From NCBI RefSeq assembly GCF_030316765.1, contig NZ_JASZYT010000001.1, positions 930,001-994,000 of the forward strand: a stretch of DNA of 64,000 bases. The letters are read 5' to 3'. The notes beneath the pieces are model-generated. The model was not told where the DNA came from and did no database searches. It was given only the letters and a program-made list of their open reading frames with translations. A program made the position numbers and the translations under genes. Shown here one piece after another: positions 24,506 to 33,546 of the stretch. The DNA comes from Variovorax saccharolyticus (GTDB lineage Bacteria; Pseudomonadota; Gammaproteobacteria; Burkholderiales; Burkholderiaceae_C). How positions within the stretch are numbered: the first letter of the stretch is position 1; each line of letters begins with the position of its first letter.

Positions 24506-26749
24506 GTGAAGCGCGAACAATCCAACCTGCACGTTCCCGCGCCGTCCGAATCGCTGGTGGTCGACTACCCGCTGTCGGCGGCGACCGCCGAGCGCACCCC
24601 GGTGATGGAGAACATGCTGGCCCGCGCGCGCGCCTTCGCCGAGCCGCTGATAGCCGACGAGACGCTCGACACCGGCGAGAACACGCTCGCGCACGCCGAT
24701 GCGGTCGCCGCCATCGTGCGCGCCATGGGCGGCTCCGAAGCCATGCAGGCGGCCAGCTACCTGGTCTATTCGTGCCAGCACCTGAACCGGCCGCAAGAGG
24801 TGATCGCGAAGGTGTTCGGCGACAACTTCGCGGCGCTGGCGGTCGAGACCACCAAGCTCGTGCATGTGCAGAAACAGGCCCGCTCGGCCACCGCCAGCGC
24901 GCACCTCGCCGACGGCGCGGGCACCCAGACCGAGAACGTGCGCAAGATGCTGCTGGCGTTCTCGCGCGACCTGCGCGTGGTGATGCTGCGGCTGGCCTCG
25001 CGCCTGCAGACCCTGCGCTATGCCGCGGCCAGCAAGCGGCCGCTGCCCGAGAACGTGGCGCGCGAGTCGCTGCAGGTGTTCGCGCCGCTGGCCAACCGGC
25101 TGGGCATCTGGCAGGTCAAGTGGGAGATCGAGGACCTGTCCTTCCGCTTCCTCGAACCCGAGACCTACAAGCTGATCGCGCGCCTGCTCGACGAGAAGCG
25201 CATCGAGCGCGAAGGCTACGTCGAGCAGTTGCGCGCGCGGCTCGAACGCGAGCTGGCTGCCGAAGGCATCCAGGCCAAGGTGCAGGGCCGGCCGAAGAAC
25301 ATCTACAGCATCGTCAAGAAGATGCGCGGCAAGTCGCTCGACTTCGCCCAGGTGTTCGACATCATGGCGCTGCGCGTGGTGGTGGCCGACGTCAAGGACT
25401 GCTATGCGGCGCTGGCCTGGGTGCATTCGCACTTCCAGCCGATCGACGAGGAGTTCGACGACTACATTGCGCGGCCGAAGCCGAACGGCTACCAGTCGCT
25501 GCACACGGTGGTGCGCGACGTGGTCGACGGCCACGCCGGCAAGCCGATCGAGATCCAGATCCGCACCCAGGAGATGCACGATCACGCCGAGCACGGCGTG
25601 GCTGCGCACTGGGCCTACAAGGAGGCGGGCCACAAGGGCTATGCGGGCGTCTGGGCCAGCGGCGAGTACGACGCCAAGATCGCGGTGCTGCGGCAGCTGC
25701 TGGCCTGGGAGCGCGATCTCTCGGGCGGCCAGCGCGGGCAGGGCCTGTTCGACGACCGCATCTACGTGCTGACGCCCGACGCCGCCATCGTCGAGTTGCC
25801 GCAGGGCGCGACCGCTGTCGACTTCGCCTACACCGTGCACACCAGCCTCGGCCACCGCTGCCGCGGCGCTCGGGTCGATGGCGCGATGGTGCCGCTCAAC
25901 ACGCCGCTGCAGAACGGCCAGACGGTCGAGATCATCGCCGCCAAGGAAGGCGGCCCTTCGCGCGACTGGCTGAACGCCGAACTCGGCTATCTCGCGAGCC
26001 ATCGGGCGCGCGCCAAGGTGCGGGCCTGGTTCAACGCGCAGATCACCCACGAGACGGTGGCGCGCGGCCGGGAGGCGGTCGAGAAGCTGCTGCAGCGCGA
26101 AGGCAAGACCGCGCTGAAGCTCGACGACCTGGCCTCGCAGCTGGGCTTCAAGTCGGCCGACAACCTGTTCGAGGTGGTGGGCAAGGATGAGTTCTCGCTG
26201 CGCAACATCGAGATGCTGCTGCGTCCGCCCGAGCCGGCACCCGGGCCGGACGACGGCGTCATCATCAAGAAGGCGCGCGGCAGCGAACAGTCGGGCCGCG
26301 GCGGCGTGCTGGTGGTCGGCGTGTCCTCGCTGATGACTCAGCTCGCCAAGTGCTGCAAGCCGGCGCCGCCCGACGCCATCCGCGGTTTCGTGACCAAGGG
26401 CCACGGCGTCAGCGTGCACCGTTCGGACTGCAGCAACTTCCGCACGATGGCAGGACAGAACGCCGAGCGCGTGATCGATGTGGAGTGGGGCGCGCAGAAG
26501 GGCGGCGATGCCGCCTCGGTGTATGCGGTCGACGTGGCGGTCGAGGCCGCCGACCGGCAGGGCCTGCTGCGCGACATCTCCGATGTGCTGGCGCGCGAGA
26601 AGATGAACGTGATCGGCGTGCAGACGCAGTCGGTGAAGGGCACGGCCTGGATGACCTTCACCGTGGAGATCGCCGACGTGACGCGGCTCAAGCAGGTGCT
26701 CGCAGTGGTTGCCGCGGTGTCTGGCGTGCGATCTGCGCGACGCCGCTGA
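24506..26749 (+). CDS. relA: GTP pyrophosphokinase, RelA type
   Basis: Ribosome-linked (p)ppGpp synthetase, 747 residues. The N-terminal pseudo-hydrolase domain lacks the His-Asp pair of SpoT: where bifunctional enzymes have a metal-binding HD, this one has SYLVYSCQHLN. The synthetase domain carries GRPKNIYSIVKKM and the acidic ExDD motif E316-F-D-D319 before PKPNGYQSLHTVV, the RelA-type variant. A TGS domain (IYVLTPDAAIVELP) and a C-terminal ACT domain follow. The protein should make but not degrade the alarmone. It is followed by tRNA-Val. Confidence 0.97.
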   Translation: MKREQSNLHVPAPSESLVVDYPLSAATAERTPVMENMLARARAFAEPLIADETLDTGENTLAHADAVAAIVRAMGGSEAMQAASYLVYSCQHLNRPQEVIAKVFGDNFAALAVETTKLVHVQKQARSATASAHLADGAGTQTENVRKMLLAFSRDLRVVMLRLASRLQTLRYAAASKRPLPENVARESLQVFAPLANRLGIWQVKWEIEDLSFRFLEPETYKLIARLLDEKRIEREGYVEQLRARLERELAAEGIQAKVQGRPKNIYSIVKKMRGKSLDFAQVFDIMALRVVVADVKDCYAALAWVHSHFQPIDEEFDDYIARPKPNGYQSLHTVVRDVVDGHAGKPIEIQIRTQEMHDHAEHGVAAHWAYKEAGHKGYAGVWASGEYDAKIAVLRQLLAWERDLSGGQRGQGLFDDRIYVLTPDAAIVELPQGATAVDFAYTVHTSLGHRCRGARVDGAMVPLNTPLQNGQTVEIIAAKEGGPSRDWLNAELGYLASHRARAKVRAWFNAQITHETVARGREAVEKLLQREGKTALKLDDLASQLGFKSADNLFEVVGKDEFSLRNIEMLLRPPEPAPGPDDGVIIKKARGSEQSGRGGVLVVGVSSLMTQLAKCCKPAPPDAIRGFVTKGHGVSVHRSDCSNFRTMAGQNAERVIDVEWGAQKGGDAASVYAVDVAVEAADRQGLLRDISDVLAREKMNVIGVQTQSVKGTAWMTFTVEIADVTRLKQVLAVVAAVSGVRSARRR

Positions 26750-26767
26750 AAAGTGCCTCCAGAAGCC

Positions 26768-26776
26768 TGCTATACT
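26768..26776 (+). promoter_or_regulatory. Extended -10 promoter of tRNA-Val
   Basis: TGCTATACT matches an extended -10 (TGn plus TATACT) about 23 bases before the mature tRNA 5' end. No clear -35 was found. The same nine bases precede rpsB (41390-41398). Confidence 0.55.
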
Positions 26777-26798
26777 TCGGCCTCTCGAATACAACCTC

Positions 26799-26875
26799 AG
26801 GCGCGTAGCTCAGCTGGTTAGAGCACCACCTTGACATGGTGGGGGTCGTTGGTTCGAGTCCAATCGCGCCTACCA
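26799..26875 (+). tRNA. tRNA-Val (GAC)
   Basis: A 77-base cloverleaf. The acceptor stem AGGCGCG (26799-26805) pairs with CGCGCCT, followed by encoded ACCA. The D arm contains AGCTCAGCTGGTTAGAGC. The anticodon stem CCACC/GGTGG encloses TTGACAT with anticodon GAC, and the T arm contains GGTTCGAGTCC. A terminator begins immediately after the CCA. Confidence 0.97.
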
Positions 26876-26924
26876 AATTTCCCCTCTGAGAGTGACCAGC
26901 TCTCAGGCCTCCGGGGAAATTTTT
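26876..26924 (+). terminator. Rho-independent terminator after tRNA-Val
   Basis: The outer stem AATTTCCCC (26876-26884) pairs with GGGGAAATT (26913-26921). The inner stem CTGAGAG (26886-26892) pairs with CTCTCAG (26900-26906). A short T-run follows to 26924. Both stems are perfect. Confidence 0.85.
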
Positions 26925-27090
26925 CTTCCCTACGGTTCTACTTTTTTCGATCGCCATGCGACGCGCACATGCGTGCGCGCAAGTCGCGAACGCTTGATGT
27001 GGGGACAGCCCCCGTCAACGCTCTGAGTATTCCTGTCGTTCTTTCGGAACGGTCCATGAAGGCCGGAGAAAAAATCCAGGGAGGATTTCC

Positions 27091-27591
27091 ATGAGCAGCA
27101 TTCGTGCAAGGCTGGGCTGTGCCCTTTTCGTCTTGGTGACTTCAGCGGGGCATGCGGCGGAGCAGTCCGATATCGGCAGTGCGCCCGGCGCGCGCTAACG
27201 GGAACTGGTGATTGCTCCGTTCGCGGTGCACTGGAACAGCGATGACGCTCACGAAAACGCCTTCATGCTGGGGTTCGAGAGCGGCGAACACGATGGATCC
27301 CTGTGGGGCGGATCCGTCTTCAGGAACTCCTATGGCGATCCCAGCGCCTATGCGTACCTCGGCTATCGCTACGACGGACTGTTCGGCAAGCCGGCGCTGT
27401 ATGTGAAGCTCACGGCCGGGGTCCTGTACGGCTACAAGGGCCGGTATGCCAACAAGGTTCCCTTCCATCACGACGGTTGGGGCCTGGCCATCGTCCCGGT
27501 GGTCGGCTATCGGCTGACCGCGCTGGATTCGGTCCAGTTCGGATTGCTGGGGACCGTGGCCGCCTTCTTCACCTACAACCGGCGCTTCTGA
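27091..27591 (+). pseudogene. Secreted/outer-membrane hypothetical broken by an in-frame stop
   Basis: From ATG 27091, preceded by GGGAGGA, a signal peptide reads in frame (ending near GHAA). A TAA at codon 36 (27196-27198) then interrupts it. The same frame continues without a shift for another 131 codons to the stop at 27589-27591. The downstream part alternates aromatic and Gly residues (GYRYDGLFGKPALYVKL, VVGYRLTALD), like an outer-membrane beta-barrel. Restarting at GTG 27208 would lose the signal peptide. It is either a recent nonsense mutation, a read error or a readthrough case. I do not recognise a characterised family. Confidence 0.65.
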
Positions 27592-27597
27592 ATCCGG

Positions 27598-27616
27598 GTC
27601 CCGGATCGACCGGGAC
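27598..27616. terminator. Hairpin between convergent genes
   Basis: GTCCCGG (27598-27604) pairs with CCGGGAC (27610-27616) around ATCGA. An overlapping alternative pairs ATCCGGG (27592-27598) with CCCGGAT. It lies between the interrupted gene and gdhA. No U-tract is present. Confidence 0.35.
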
Positions 27617-27631
27617 GGATCGCGCGCGGCG

Positions 27632-28975
27632 TCAGATCACGCCCTGCGCCAGCATCGCGTCGGCCACCTTGACGAAGCCTGCGACGTTGGCACCGTCGAC
27701 ATAGCTCACCGTGCCGTCTGCCCGGCGGCCGTGGCGCATGCAGTCGTCGTGGATGCTGCGCATGATCGAGCGCAGGCGGGCATCGACTTCCTCGCGTGGC
27801 CACGAGATGCGCATCGCGTTCTGGCTCATCTCGAGGCCGGAGGTCGCGACGCCACCGGCGTTGCTGGCCTTGCCGGGAGCGAACAGCACGCCCTTTTTCT
27901 CGAACAGTTCGATGGCCTCGATCGTGGAGGGCATGTTCGCGCCCTCGGCGACGCACATGACGCCGTTCGCGATCAGCGTGGCCGCGTCCTCTGCATCGAG
28001 CTCGTTCTGCGTCGCGCAGGGCAGGGCGAGATCGACCGGCACCTGCCAGGGCCGGCGCCCGGGCAGGAACTCGGCGCCGACCTGCGCGGCGTAGTCGGCC
28101 ACGCGGCCGTAGTGCCGGTTCTTGACCTCCATCAGCTGCGCGAGCTTGGCCGGCGTGAAGCCGTCGGCGTCGACCACCGTGCCGCTGGAGTCGGAGACGG
28201 TCAGCACCCTGGCGCCCAGCGACATGGCCTTCTCGACCGCGAACTGCGCCACGTTGCCCGAACCGGACACGCTGACCCGCAGGCCTTCCAGGCCAAGCCC
28301 TTTCTGCCGCAGCATCTCCTCGGCGAAATAGACCGTGCCATAGCCGGTCGCCTCGGGGCGCATCAGCGAGCCGCCGAAGCTCAGGCCCTTGCCGGTGAAG
28401 ACGCAGTCGGCGCCGTTGCTGAGCTTCTTCATCATCCCGGCCATGAAGCCGATCTCGCGGGCCCCGACGCCGATGTCGCCGGCCGGCACATCGCGGTCGG
28501 CGCCGATGTGGCGGAACAGCTCGCTCACGAAGGCCTGGCAGAAGCGCATGACCTCGCCCGGGCTGCGTCCCTTGGGATCGAAGTCGGAGCCGCCCTTGCC
28601 GCCGCCCATGGGCAGGGTGGTGAGGGCGTTCTTCAAGGTTTGCTCGAAGGCGAGGAATTTCAGGATCGAGAGATTGACCGAAGGATGGAAGCGCAGGCCG
28701 CCCTTGTAGGGGCCGATCGCGGCGCTGTGCTGCACGCGGTAGCCGCGGTTCACCTGGACCTCACCGCTGTCGTCGACCCACGAGACCCTGAAGATCAGCA
28801 CCCGTTCGGGTTCGATCAGCCGATCGAGCAGGCCGTGCGTGGCGTACCTGGGATGCTTCTCGATGTAGGGCCAGAGGCTCTTCATCACTTCGGCGATGGC
28901 TTGCAGGTATTCGGGCTGGGAGGGGTTGCGCGCCTGCGCGCAGTTCAGGAAATCCTCGAGCGATTTGTATTTCAT
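27632..28975 (-). CDS. gdhA: NADP-type glutamate dehydrogenase
   Basis: Hexameric glutamate dehydrogenase of 447 residues, the length of the small bacterial GdhA class usually specific for NADPH and ammonia assimilation. Visible are YKGGLRFHPSVNLSILKFL, the catalytic-Lys segment PMGGGKGGSDFDPKGRS, VPAGDIGVGAREIGFM, and the nucleotide fold GSGNVAQF. Coenzyme choice is inferred from the class. Its 3' end converges with the interrupted gene. Confidence 0.96.
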   Translation of the reverse strand: MKYKSLEDFLNCAQARNPSQPEYLQAIAEVMKSLWPYIEKHPRYATHGLLDRLIEPERVLIFRVSWVDDSGEVQVNRGYRVQHSAAIGPYKGGLRFHPSVNLSILKFLAFEQTLKNALTTLPMGGGKGGSDFDPKGRSPGEVMRFCQAFVSELFRHIGADRDVPAGDIGVGAREIGFMAGMMKKLSNGADCVFTGKGLSFGGSLMRPEATGYGTVYFAEEMLRQKGLGLEGLRVSVSGSGNVAQFAVEKAMSLGARVLTVSDSSGTVVDADGFTPAKLAQLMEVKNRHYGRVADYAAQVGAEFLPGRRPWQVPVDLALPCATQNELDAEDAATLIANGVMCVAEGANMPSTIEAIELFEKKGVLFAPGKASNAGGVATSGLEMSQNAMRISWPREEVDARLRSIMRSIHDDCMRHGRRADGTVSYVDGANVAGFVKVADAMLAQGVI

Positions 28976-29190
28976 CTTGCGGTGTCATCCGGCCATGGTC
29001 AGGAGCGGCGATTCTGGGGTGAATGCGCCGGAGCGTCTGCGCGATACATCCAGCAGTCCGAAGGGAATATTCCGATCCGGGAGCCTGGATGGCGCGGGGG
29101 GACTATGGCATTCGGCGACTGGCAGGCCCGACTTCAGTTGTGGTAACTTGACCCTCCGATTCCTTCAACCGCATCCGATCCAGTCAACCG

Positions 29191-29559
29191 ATGAACACCC
29201 CCGCGGCCGAGATTGATTCTTCGCTCGAAGAACTCCGCATCGCAGCGCTGGTGCGCCAGGCACCGCTCGAGTTCGCGCGGGTGGTCTACGGGCTCAACGA
29301 CCGTGCCAACGGCCGGGCGGGCACCATGGCCGCCGAAGACGTGGCGCGTACCGTGCGCCAGGGCGTGCCGGTCACGCGGGAACGGGCCGAGCAGCGGGCC
29401 CGCGGCTACCTGCCGCTGGCGGGGCAGGAGCATTGCCCCCGCTGCTGGGTGTTCCACGGCATCAAGAGCCCGCTGCAGTACCGCGGCGCCACCGACGATC
29501 GCCCGGAGTCGGGCGGCTGCAAGGTCTGCGGCGCGGAATACGCCACCACGCTCGACTAG
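29191..29559 (+). CDS. Conserved-looking hypothetical with two CxxC motifs
   Basis: 122 residues with an acidic N-terminal helix region and a C-terminal pair of cysteine motifs, HCPRCWVFHGI and GCKVCGAEYATT, spaced as in a small zinc ribbon. No signal peptide or membrane segment is seen. Balanced composition and normal GC3 usage support a real gene. It diverges from gdhA and precedes phaR by 114 bases. Function unknown; zinc binding is inferred. Confidence 0.7.
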   Translation: MNTPAAEIDSSLEELRIAALVRQAPLEFARVVYGLNDRANGRAGTMAAEDVARTVRQGVPVTRERAEQRARGYLPLAGQEHCPRCWVFHGIKSPLQYRGATDDRPESGGCKVCGAEYATTLD

Positions 29560-29673
29560 CGGCTCGGGCCGCACCCTTGGAAATCCCGGTCAGGGTAAAC
29601 CTTGGCGCGGCGCAGCAAAGCCGCTCCCTAGAATTGCTCGCGCCCTTTGGCGCCCAACCAGAAGGAGTTCCTA

Positions 29674-30207
29674 GTGCAGAGCAAGAAGTCCGGCCCCAAG
29701 CCGGCCCAGCGGGTGATCAAGAAGTATCCCAACCGAAGGCTCTACGACACGGAAACCTCCAGCTACATCACGCTTGCCGAGATCAAGCAGCTGGTCATGA
29801 ACAAGGCCTCGTTCGTGGTCCGCGACGCCAAGAGCGGCGACGATCTCACGCGCAGCATCCTTTTGCAGGTCATCCTCGAGGAAGAGGCCGGCGGCGCGCC
29901 GATGTTCACCGAGCAGGTGCTGGCGAGCATCATCCGTTTCTATGGCCAGGCGATGCAGAGCTACATGGGGCCCTACCTCGAAAAGAACATCCAGGCAATG
30001 TCCGAGGTCCAGGCCCAGCTGAGCGAGAAGGCCGAGGGCCTGACCCCCGAGATGTGGTCCAGGTTCATGGCGGCGCAGTCGCCGGTGCTCCAGGGCCTGA
30101 TGGGCAACTACGTCGAGCAGTCCAAGAACGTGTTCCTGCAGATGCAGGAGCAGATGCAGAAGAATACCGAGCAGGTCCTGGGCGCTTTCGGCCTGAAACG
30201 TCCCTGA
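29674..30207 (+). CDS. phaR: Polyhydroxyalkanoate synthesis repressor PhaR
   Basis: DNA- and PHB-binding repressor of phasin and related genes. 177 residues from GTG 29674, chosen because a strong AAGGAG lies at 29662-29667; an in-frame TTG at 29647 is not favoured. The N-terminal domain contains the family hallmark IKKYPNRRLYDTETSSYITL. The C-terminal part is Gln/Met-rich and helical (FLQMQEQMQKNTEQVLGAF), expected for the polymer-associating region. With bdhA it points to PHB storage. Confidence 0.95.
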   Translation: MQSKKSGPKPAQRVIKKYPNRRLYDTETSSYITLAEIKQLVMNKASFVVRDAKSGDDLTRSILLQVILEEEAGGAPMFTEQVLASIIRFYGQAMQSYMGPYLEKNIQAMSEVQAQLSEKAEGLTPEMWSRFMAAQSPVLQGLMGNYVEQSKNVFLQMQEQMQKNTEQVLGAFGLKRP

Positions 30208-30246
30208 ACGAGCCCCGGCGCCCGATAGCTGGGACAATAGGGGGAT

Positions 30247-31653
30247 ATGAGCGAAGTTGCCTCCCCTGAACGAACCGCCGCGCCGGCGGCACCCAAAGTC
30301 GGCTTCGTGAGCCTGGGCTGCCCCAAGGCCCTGACCGATTCCGAGCTGATCCTGACCCAGCTGAGCGCCGAGGGCTATCAGACCTCCAAGACCTTCGAGG
30401 GCGCCGACCTCGTGATCGTCAACACCTGCGGCTTCATCGACGATGCGGTCAAGGAAAGCCTCGACACCATCGGCGAGGCGCTGGCCGAGAACGGCCGCGT
30501 GATCGTCACCGGCTGCCTGGGCGCCAAGACGGGCGATGCGGGCGGCAACCTGGTGCGCCAGATGCACCCCAGCGTGCTGGCGGTGACCGGCCCCCATGCC
30601 ACCCAGGAGGTCATGGACGCGGTGCACGCCAACCTGCCGAAGCCGCACGACCCCTTCATCGACCTGGTCCCGCACACCTTCGGCATCGCCGGGCTCAAGC
30701 TGACGCCTCGGCACTACGCCTACCTCAAGATCAGCGAGGGCTGCAACCACCGCTGCACCTTCTGCATCATCCCGTCGATGCGCGGCGACCTGGTCTCGCG
30801 GCCGGTCGGCGACGTGCTGTCGGAGGCCAAGGCGCTGTTCGAAGGCGGTGTGCGCGAGCTCCTGGTGATCAGCCAGGACACTTCCGCCTACGGCGTCGAC
30901 CTCAAGTACCGCACCGGGTTCTGGGACGGCAAGCCGGTCAAGACCCGCATGCTCGAGCTGGTGCGCACGCTGGGCGAGATCGCCGAGCCCTACGGCGCCT
31001 GGGTGCGTCTGCACTACGTGTATCCCTACCCGAGCGTCGACGAGGTCATCCCGTTGATGGCCAGCGGCCAGGTGCTGCCCTACCTCGACGTGCCGCTGCA
31101 GCACAGCCATCCGGACGTGCTCAAGCGCATGAAGCGACCGGCCAGCGGCGAGAAGAACCTCGAGCGCATCGCTCGCTGGCGCGAGGTCTGCCCCGAACTG
31201 GTGATCCGCAGCACCTTCATCGCCGGCTTCCCGGGCGAGACCGAAGCCGAGTTCGAGCACCTGCTCGACTTCATCCGCGAAGCCGGCATCGATCGTGCCG
31301 GCTGCTTCGCCTACAGCCCGGTGCAGGGCGCCGCCGCCAACGAGATCCCGGGCATGCTGCCGGAGGCGGAGCGCGAGGCCCGCCGTGCGCGCTTCATGGA
31401 AGTCGCCGAGGCGGTCTCGATCGCCAAGCTGCGCGAGCGCATCGGCGCCACCATGCAGGTGCTGGTCGATTCGGCGCCGGCCTTGGGCCGCAAGGGCGGC
31501 GTCGGCCGCACCTACGCCGACGCGCCCGAGATCGACGGCATCGTGCGGCTGCTGCCGCCCGAGAAGATCAGCAAGACGCTGAAGGTGGGCGAGTTCACCC
31601 GGGCCCGCATCGTCGGTGCCGAGGGGCACGACCTGATCGCGCTGCCCATCTGA
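30247..31653 (+). CDS. rimO: Ribosomal protein S12 methylthiotransferase RimO
   Basis: Radical-SAM enzyme that methylthiolates an Asp of ribosomal protein S12, 468 residues. The N-terminal MTTase domain ([17 protein letters not shown]) supplies cysteines for the second cluster. The radical-SAM motif is C166-X3-C170-X2-C173 in [18 protein letters not shown]-terminal TRAM domain follows. The residues KALTDSE separate it from MiaB. It starts 39 bases after phaR. Confidence 0.97.
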   Translation: MSEVASPERTAAPAAPKVGFVSLGCPKALTDSELILTQLSAEGYQTSKTFEGADLVIVNTCGFIDDAVKESLDTIGEALAENGRVIVTGCLGAKTGDAGGNLVRQMHPSVLAVTGPHATQEVMDAVHANLPKPHDPFIDLVPHTFGIAGLKLTPRHYAYLKISEGCNHRCTFCIIPSMRGDLVSRPVGDVLSEAKALFEGGVRELLVISQDTSAYGVDLKYRTGFWDGKPVKTRMLELVRTLGEIAEPYGAWVRLHYVYPYPSVDEVIPLMASGQVLPYLDVPLQHSHPDVLKRMKRPASGEKNLERIARWREVCPELVIRSTFIAGFPGETEAEFEHLLDFIREAGIDRAGCFAYSPVQGAAANEIPGMLPEAEREARRARFMEVAEAVSIAKLRERIGATMQVLVDSAPALGRKGGVGRTYADAPEIDGIVRLLPPEKISKTLKVGEFTRARIVGAEGHDLIALPI

Positions 31654-31663
31654 CACCGTCGAA

Positions 31664-32875
31664 GTGAAGCGGCCCGGCAACAGCGACGACCCGCGGGACA
31701 TCGCCCGCGACGTGGCGGCCGTGGGCCGGATCAGCGCGGTGCCCTCGCTGCTGAAGCTGGTTTGCCAGAACACCGGAATGGGCTTCGCCGCCGTCGCCAG
31801 GGTCACCGACGGCTCCTGGACCGCCTGCGCGGTGCAGGACGACATCCAGTTCGGACTGGCGTCGGGCGGCCAGCTCGACGTGCGGACCACGCTGTGCCGC
31901 GAGGCACGCGCTGCGCGGGAGCCGGTGGTGATCGACCACGCCAGCCGGGACCCGGTGTATGCCCAGCACCACACCCCCAGGCTCTACAACATCGAGAGCT
32001 ACATCTCGGTGCCGATCATTCGGCCGGGCGGCGACTACTTCGGCAACCTGTGTGCGATCGACCCGCGGCCCAGGACCGTGTCCGACCCGCGCACGGTGAC
32101 CATGTTCAAGGTGTTCGCCGACCTGATCGCGCTGCAGCTCGAGAGCGAGGATCACCAGATCGAGGTCGAGAACGCGTTGGCGCTCGAGCGCGCCACGGCC
32201 GACCTGCGCGAGCAGTTCATCGCCGTGCTCGGGCATGACCTGCGCAATCCGCTGGCGGCGGTCGGCGCCACCGCCGAACTGATGGTCCGCAGCAGCGCCG
32301 AGCCGCAGATGGTCGCGCTCGGCACGCGGCTGCGCGCCACGGCGCGGCGCATGTCGAAGCTGATCGACGACGTGCTCGATTTCGCGCGCGGGCGGCTGGG
32401 CTCCGGCATGGGCATCGAAGCGCTCGAAGTGCCTGACCTGGCGAGCTATCTGCGCGATGTCGTGGCCGAGGCGCGGGAGGCCAACCCGGAGCGCGGCGTG
32501 ACGGAAAGCATCGCGATCGATCGCGCGGTCCGATGCGACCGCGGGCGCATGCAGCAGCTGCTGTCGAACCTGCTGGGCAATGCGCTGACCTACGGTGCGG
32601 CCGACCGCCCGGTGCGGGTCGGCGCGCTCATCGAAGACCAGGTGCTGGTGCTCAGGGTGGCCAACGAGGGCGAGCCGATCCGGCCCGAGAACCTTGCGAT
32701 GGTGTTCGAGCCGTACTGGCGGCCGCACAACAGCAAGCCGGGCGGCGGTCTCGGCCTGGGCCTCTATATCTGCGCCCAGATCGCCAAGGCCCATGGCGGC
32801 GAGCTGACCGTGCGTTCCGCTGCCGACTCCGGCACCGTGTTCGAGGCCCGGCTGCCGATCTTGCTGGCCCGCTGA
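31664..32875 (+). CDS. Orphan soluble histidine kinase with GAF domain
   Basis: 403 residues starting at GTG 31664, 10 bases after rimO. The N-terminal GAF domain (about residues 25-165) contains ESYISVPIIRPGGDYFGNLC. A HisKA domain has the predicted phospho-His H191 in LGHDLRNPLAAV. The ATPase domain has LLSNLLGNALTYG and GGGLGLGLYICAQIAKAHGG. No membrane segment is seen, so it should sense an intracellular signal; no chromophore Cys can be assigned. No response regulator is adjacent. Confidence 0.9.
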   Translation: MKRPGNSDDPRDIARDVAAVGRISAVPSLLKLVCQNTGMGFAAVARVTDGSWTACAVQDDIQFGLASGGQLDVRTTLCREARAAREPVVIDHASRDPVYAQHHTPRLYNIESYISVPIIRPGGDYFGNLCAIDPRPRTVSDPRTVTMFKVFADLIALQLESEDHQIEVENALALERATADLREQFIAVLGHDLRNPLAAVGATAELMVRSSAEPQMVALGTRLRATARRMSKLIDDVLDFARGRLGSGMGIEALEVPDLASYLRDVVAEAREANPERGVTESIAIDRAVRCDRGRMQQLLSNLLGNALTYGAADRPVRVGALIEDQVLVLRVANEGEPIRPENLAMVFEPYWRPHNSKPGGGLGLGLYICAQIAKAHGGELTVRSAADSGTVFEARLPILLAR

Positions 32876-32879
32876 AGTC

Positions 32880-33215
32880 TCAGGACTTCGCGGCCTTGAG
32901 CTTGCGAAGCTGGGCCTCGGCGCGTTCGAGCTCGAGTCGCAGCTGCTGGACTTCCTGCTCCTGCCGTTTGATCTGCGTCGCCGGGTCCTTGGCTGCAGCC
33001 AGGGCCTCGCAGTGGCCCTGCAGCACGGCCAGGGATTCGGTGAGCTGGCGGCGCCGCAGCATCTGGCCCCGGGCCCGCGCCTGGGCGATGCTCTGCTCGA
33101 GCGTGGCTTCTTCGGCCTTGCAGCTGGCGGCGTCGGTCGGTTCGGCGGCCTGGGCGAAGGAGGTGTTTGCCGAAGCAAGGAGAACGATGGCCGCAAGGCC
33201 CAGTTTCAAACGCAT
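32880..33215 (-). CDS. DUF1090-type periplasmic protein
   Basis: 111 residues with a signal peptide (MRLKLGLAAIVLLAS, cleavage near SFAQA). A charged coiled coil follows with two Cys residues (ASCKAEEATLEQSI and VLQGHCEAL) and a Lys/Arg/Glu-rich tail. This layout matches the DUF1090 (YqjC-like) family, whose function is unknown. It converges with the kinase gene, with only 4 bases between the stops. Confidence 0.8.
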   Translation of the reverse strand: MRLKLGLAAIVLLASANTSFAQAAEPTDAASCKAEEATLEQSIAQARARGQMLRRRQLTESLAVLQGHCEALAAAKDPATQIKRQEQEVQQLRLELERAEAQLRKLKAAKS

Positions 33216-33294
33216 GGCGAGGCTGCCTGACAGAGAAGGGGTTGAAGAGGGGGCTTGGCCGATTCTGCACCGTGAAGATGCATGCGGCCAAGTG

Positions 33295-33546
33295 CTAGCG
33301 GATCTCGACGGCGCTGCCGTCCGTCACCTCGATGCCGGTGCGCACGATGCCGCTTCGGCTGCGAAAGGCGAGGATGCCCCGCCCGCGCGCATCGGCGTTG
33401 ACGTCGAAGGCCGCCGAACGTTGTCCGTTCGACAGCTCGAAGGGGTTGCCTTCGACCGGGCGTGTGCCGCCGTTGAGCGTGTCGAAGACATGCACCAGCT
33501 GAGGCTGGCCGCTGAGGTTGATGACGGTGACTTTGACTTGTGGCAT
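33295..33546 (-). CDS. Small hypothetical protein, 83 residues
   Basis: From MPQVKVTVINLSGQPQLVHV the frame reads a beta-rich 83-residue protein with no signal peptide. An upstream extension to 33702 has shadow-like composition and is not favoured. The visible pattern (VHVFDTLNGG, FELSNGQRSAAFDVNADA, GILAFRSRSG) suggests a small beta-sandwich. No family recognised. No strong ribosome site precedes the ATG. Confidence 0.5.
   Translation of the reverse strand: MPQVKVTVINLSGQPQLVHVFDTLNGGTRPVEGNPFELSNGQRSAAFDVNADARGRGILAFRSRSGIVRTGIEVTDGSAVEIR

Noticed and set aside
26688-26957. Minus-strand frame with a GLEPTTPTMSRWCSNQLSY-like segment
   Set aside because: It is the antisense translation of tRNA-Val, a well-known spurious protein.
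26961-26980. Palindrome CGCGCAC-ATGC-GTGCGCG after tRNA-Val
   Set aside because: GC/purine-pyrimidine alternation makes such a dyad likely by chance, and no neighbour gives it a clear role.
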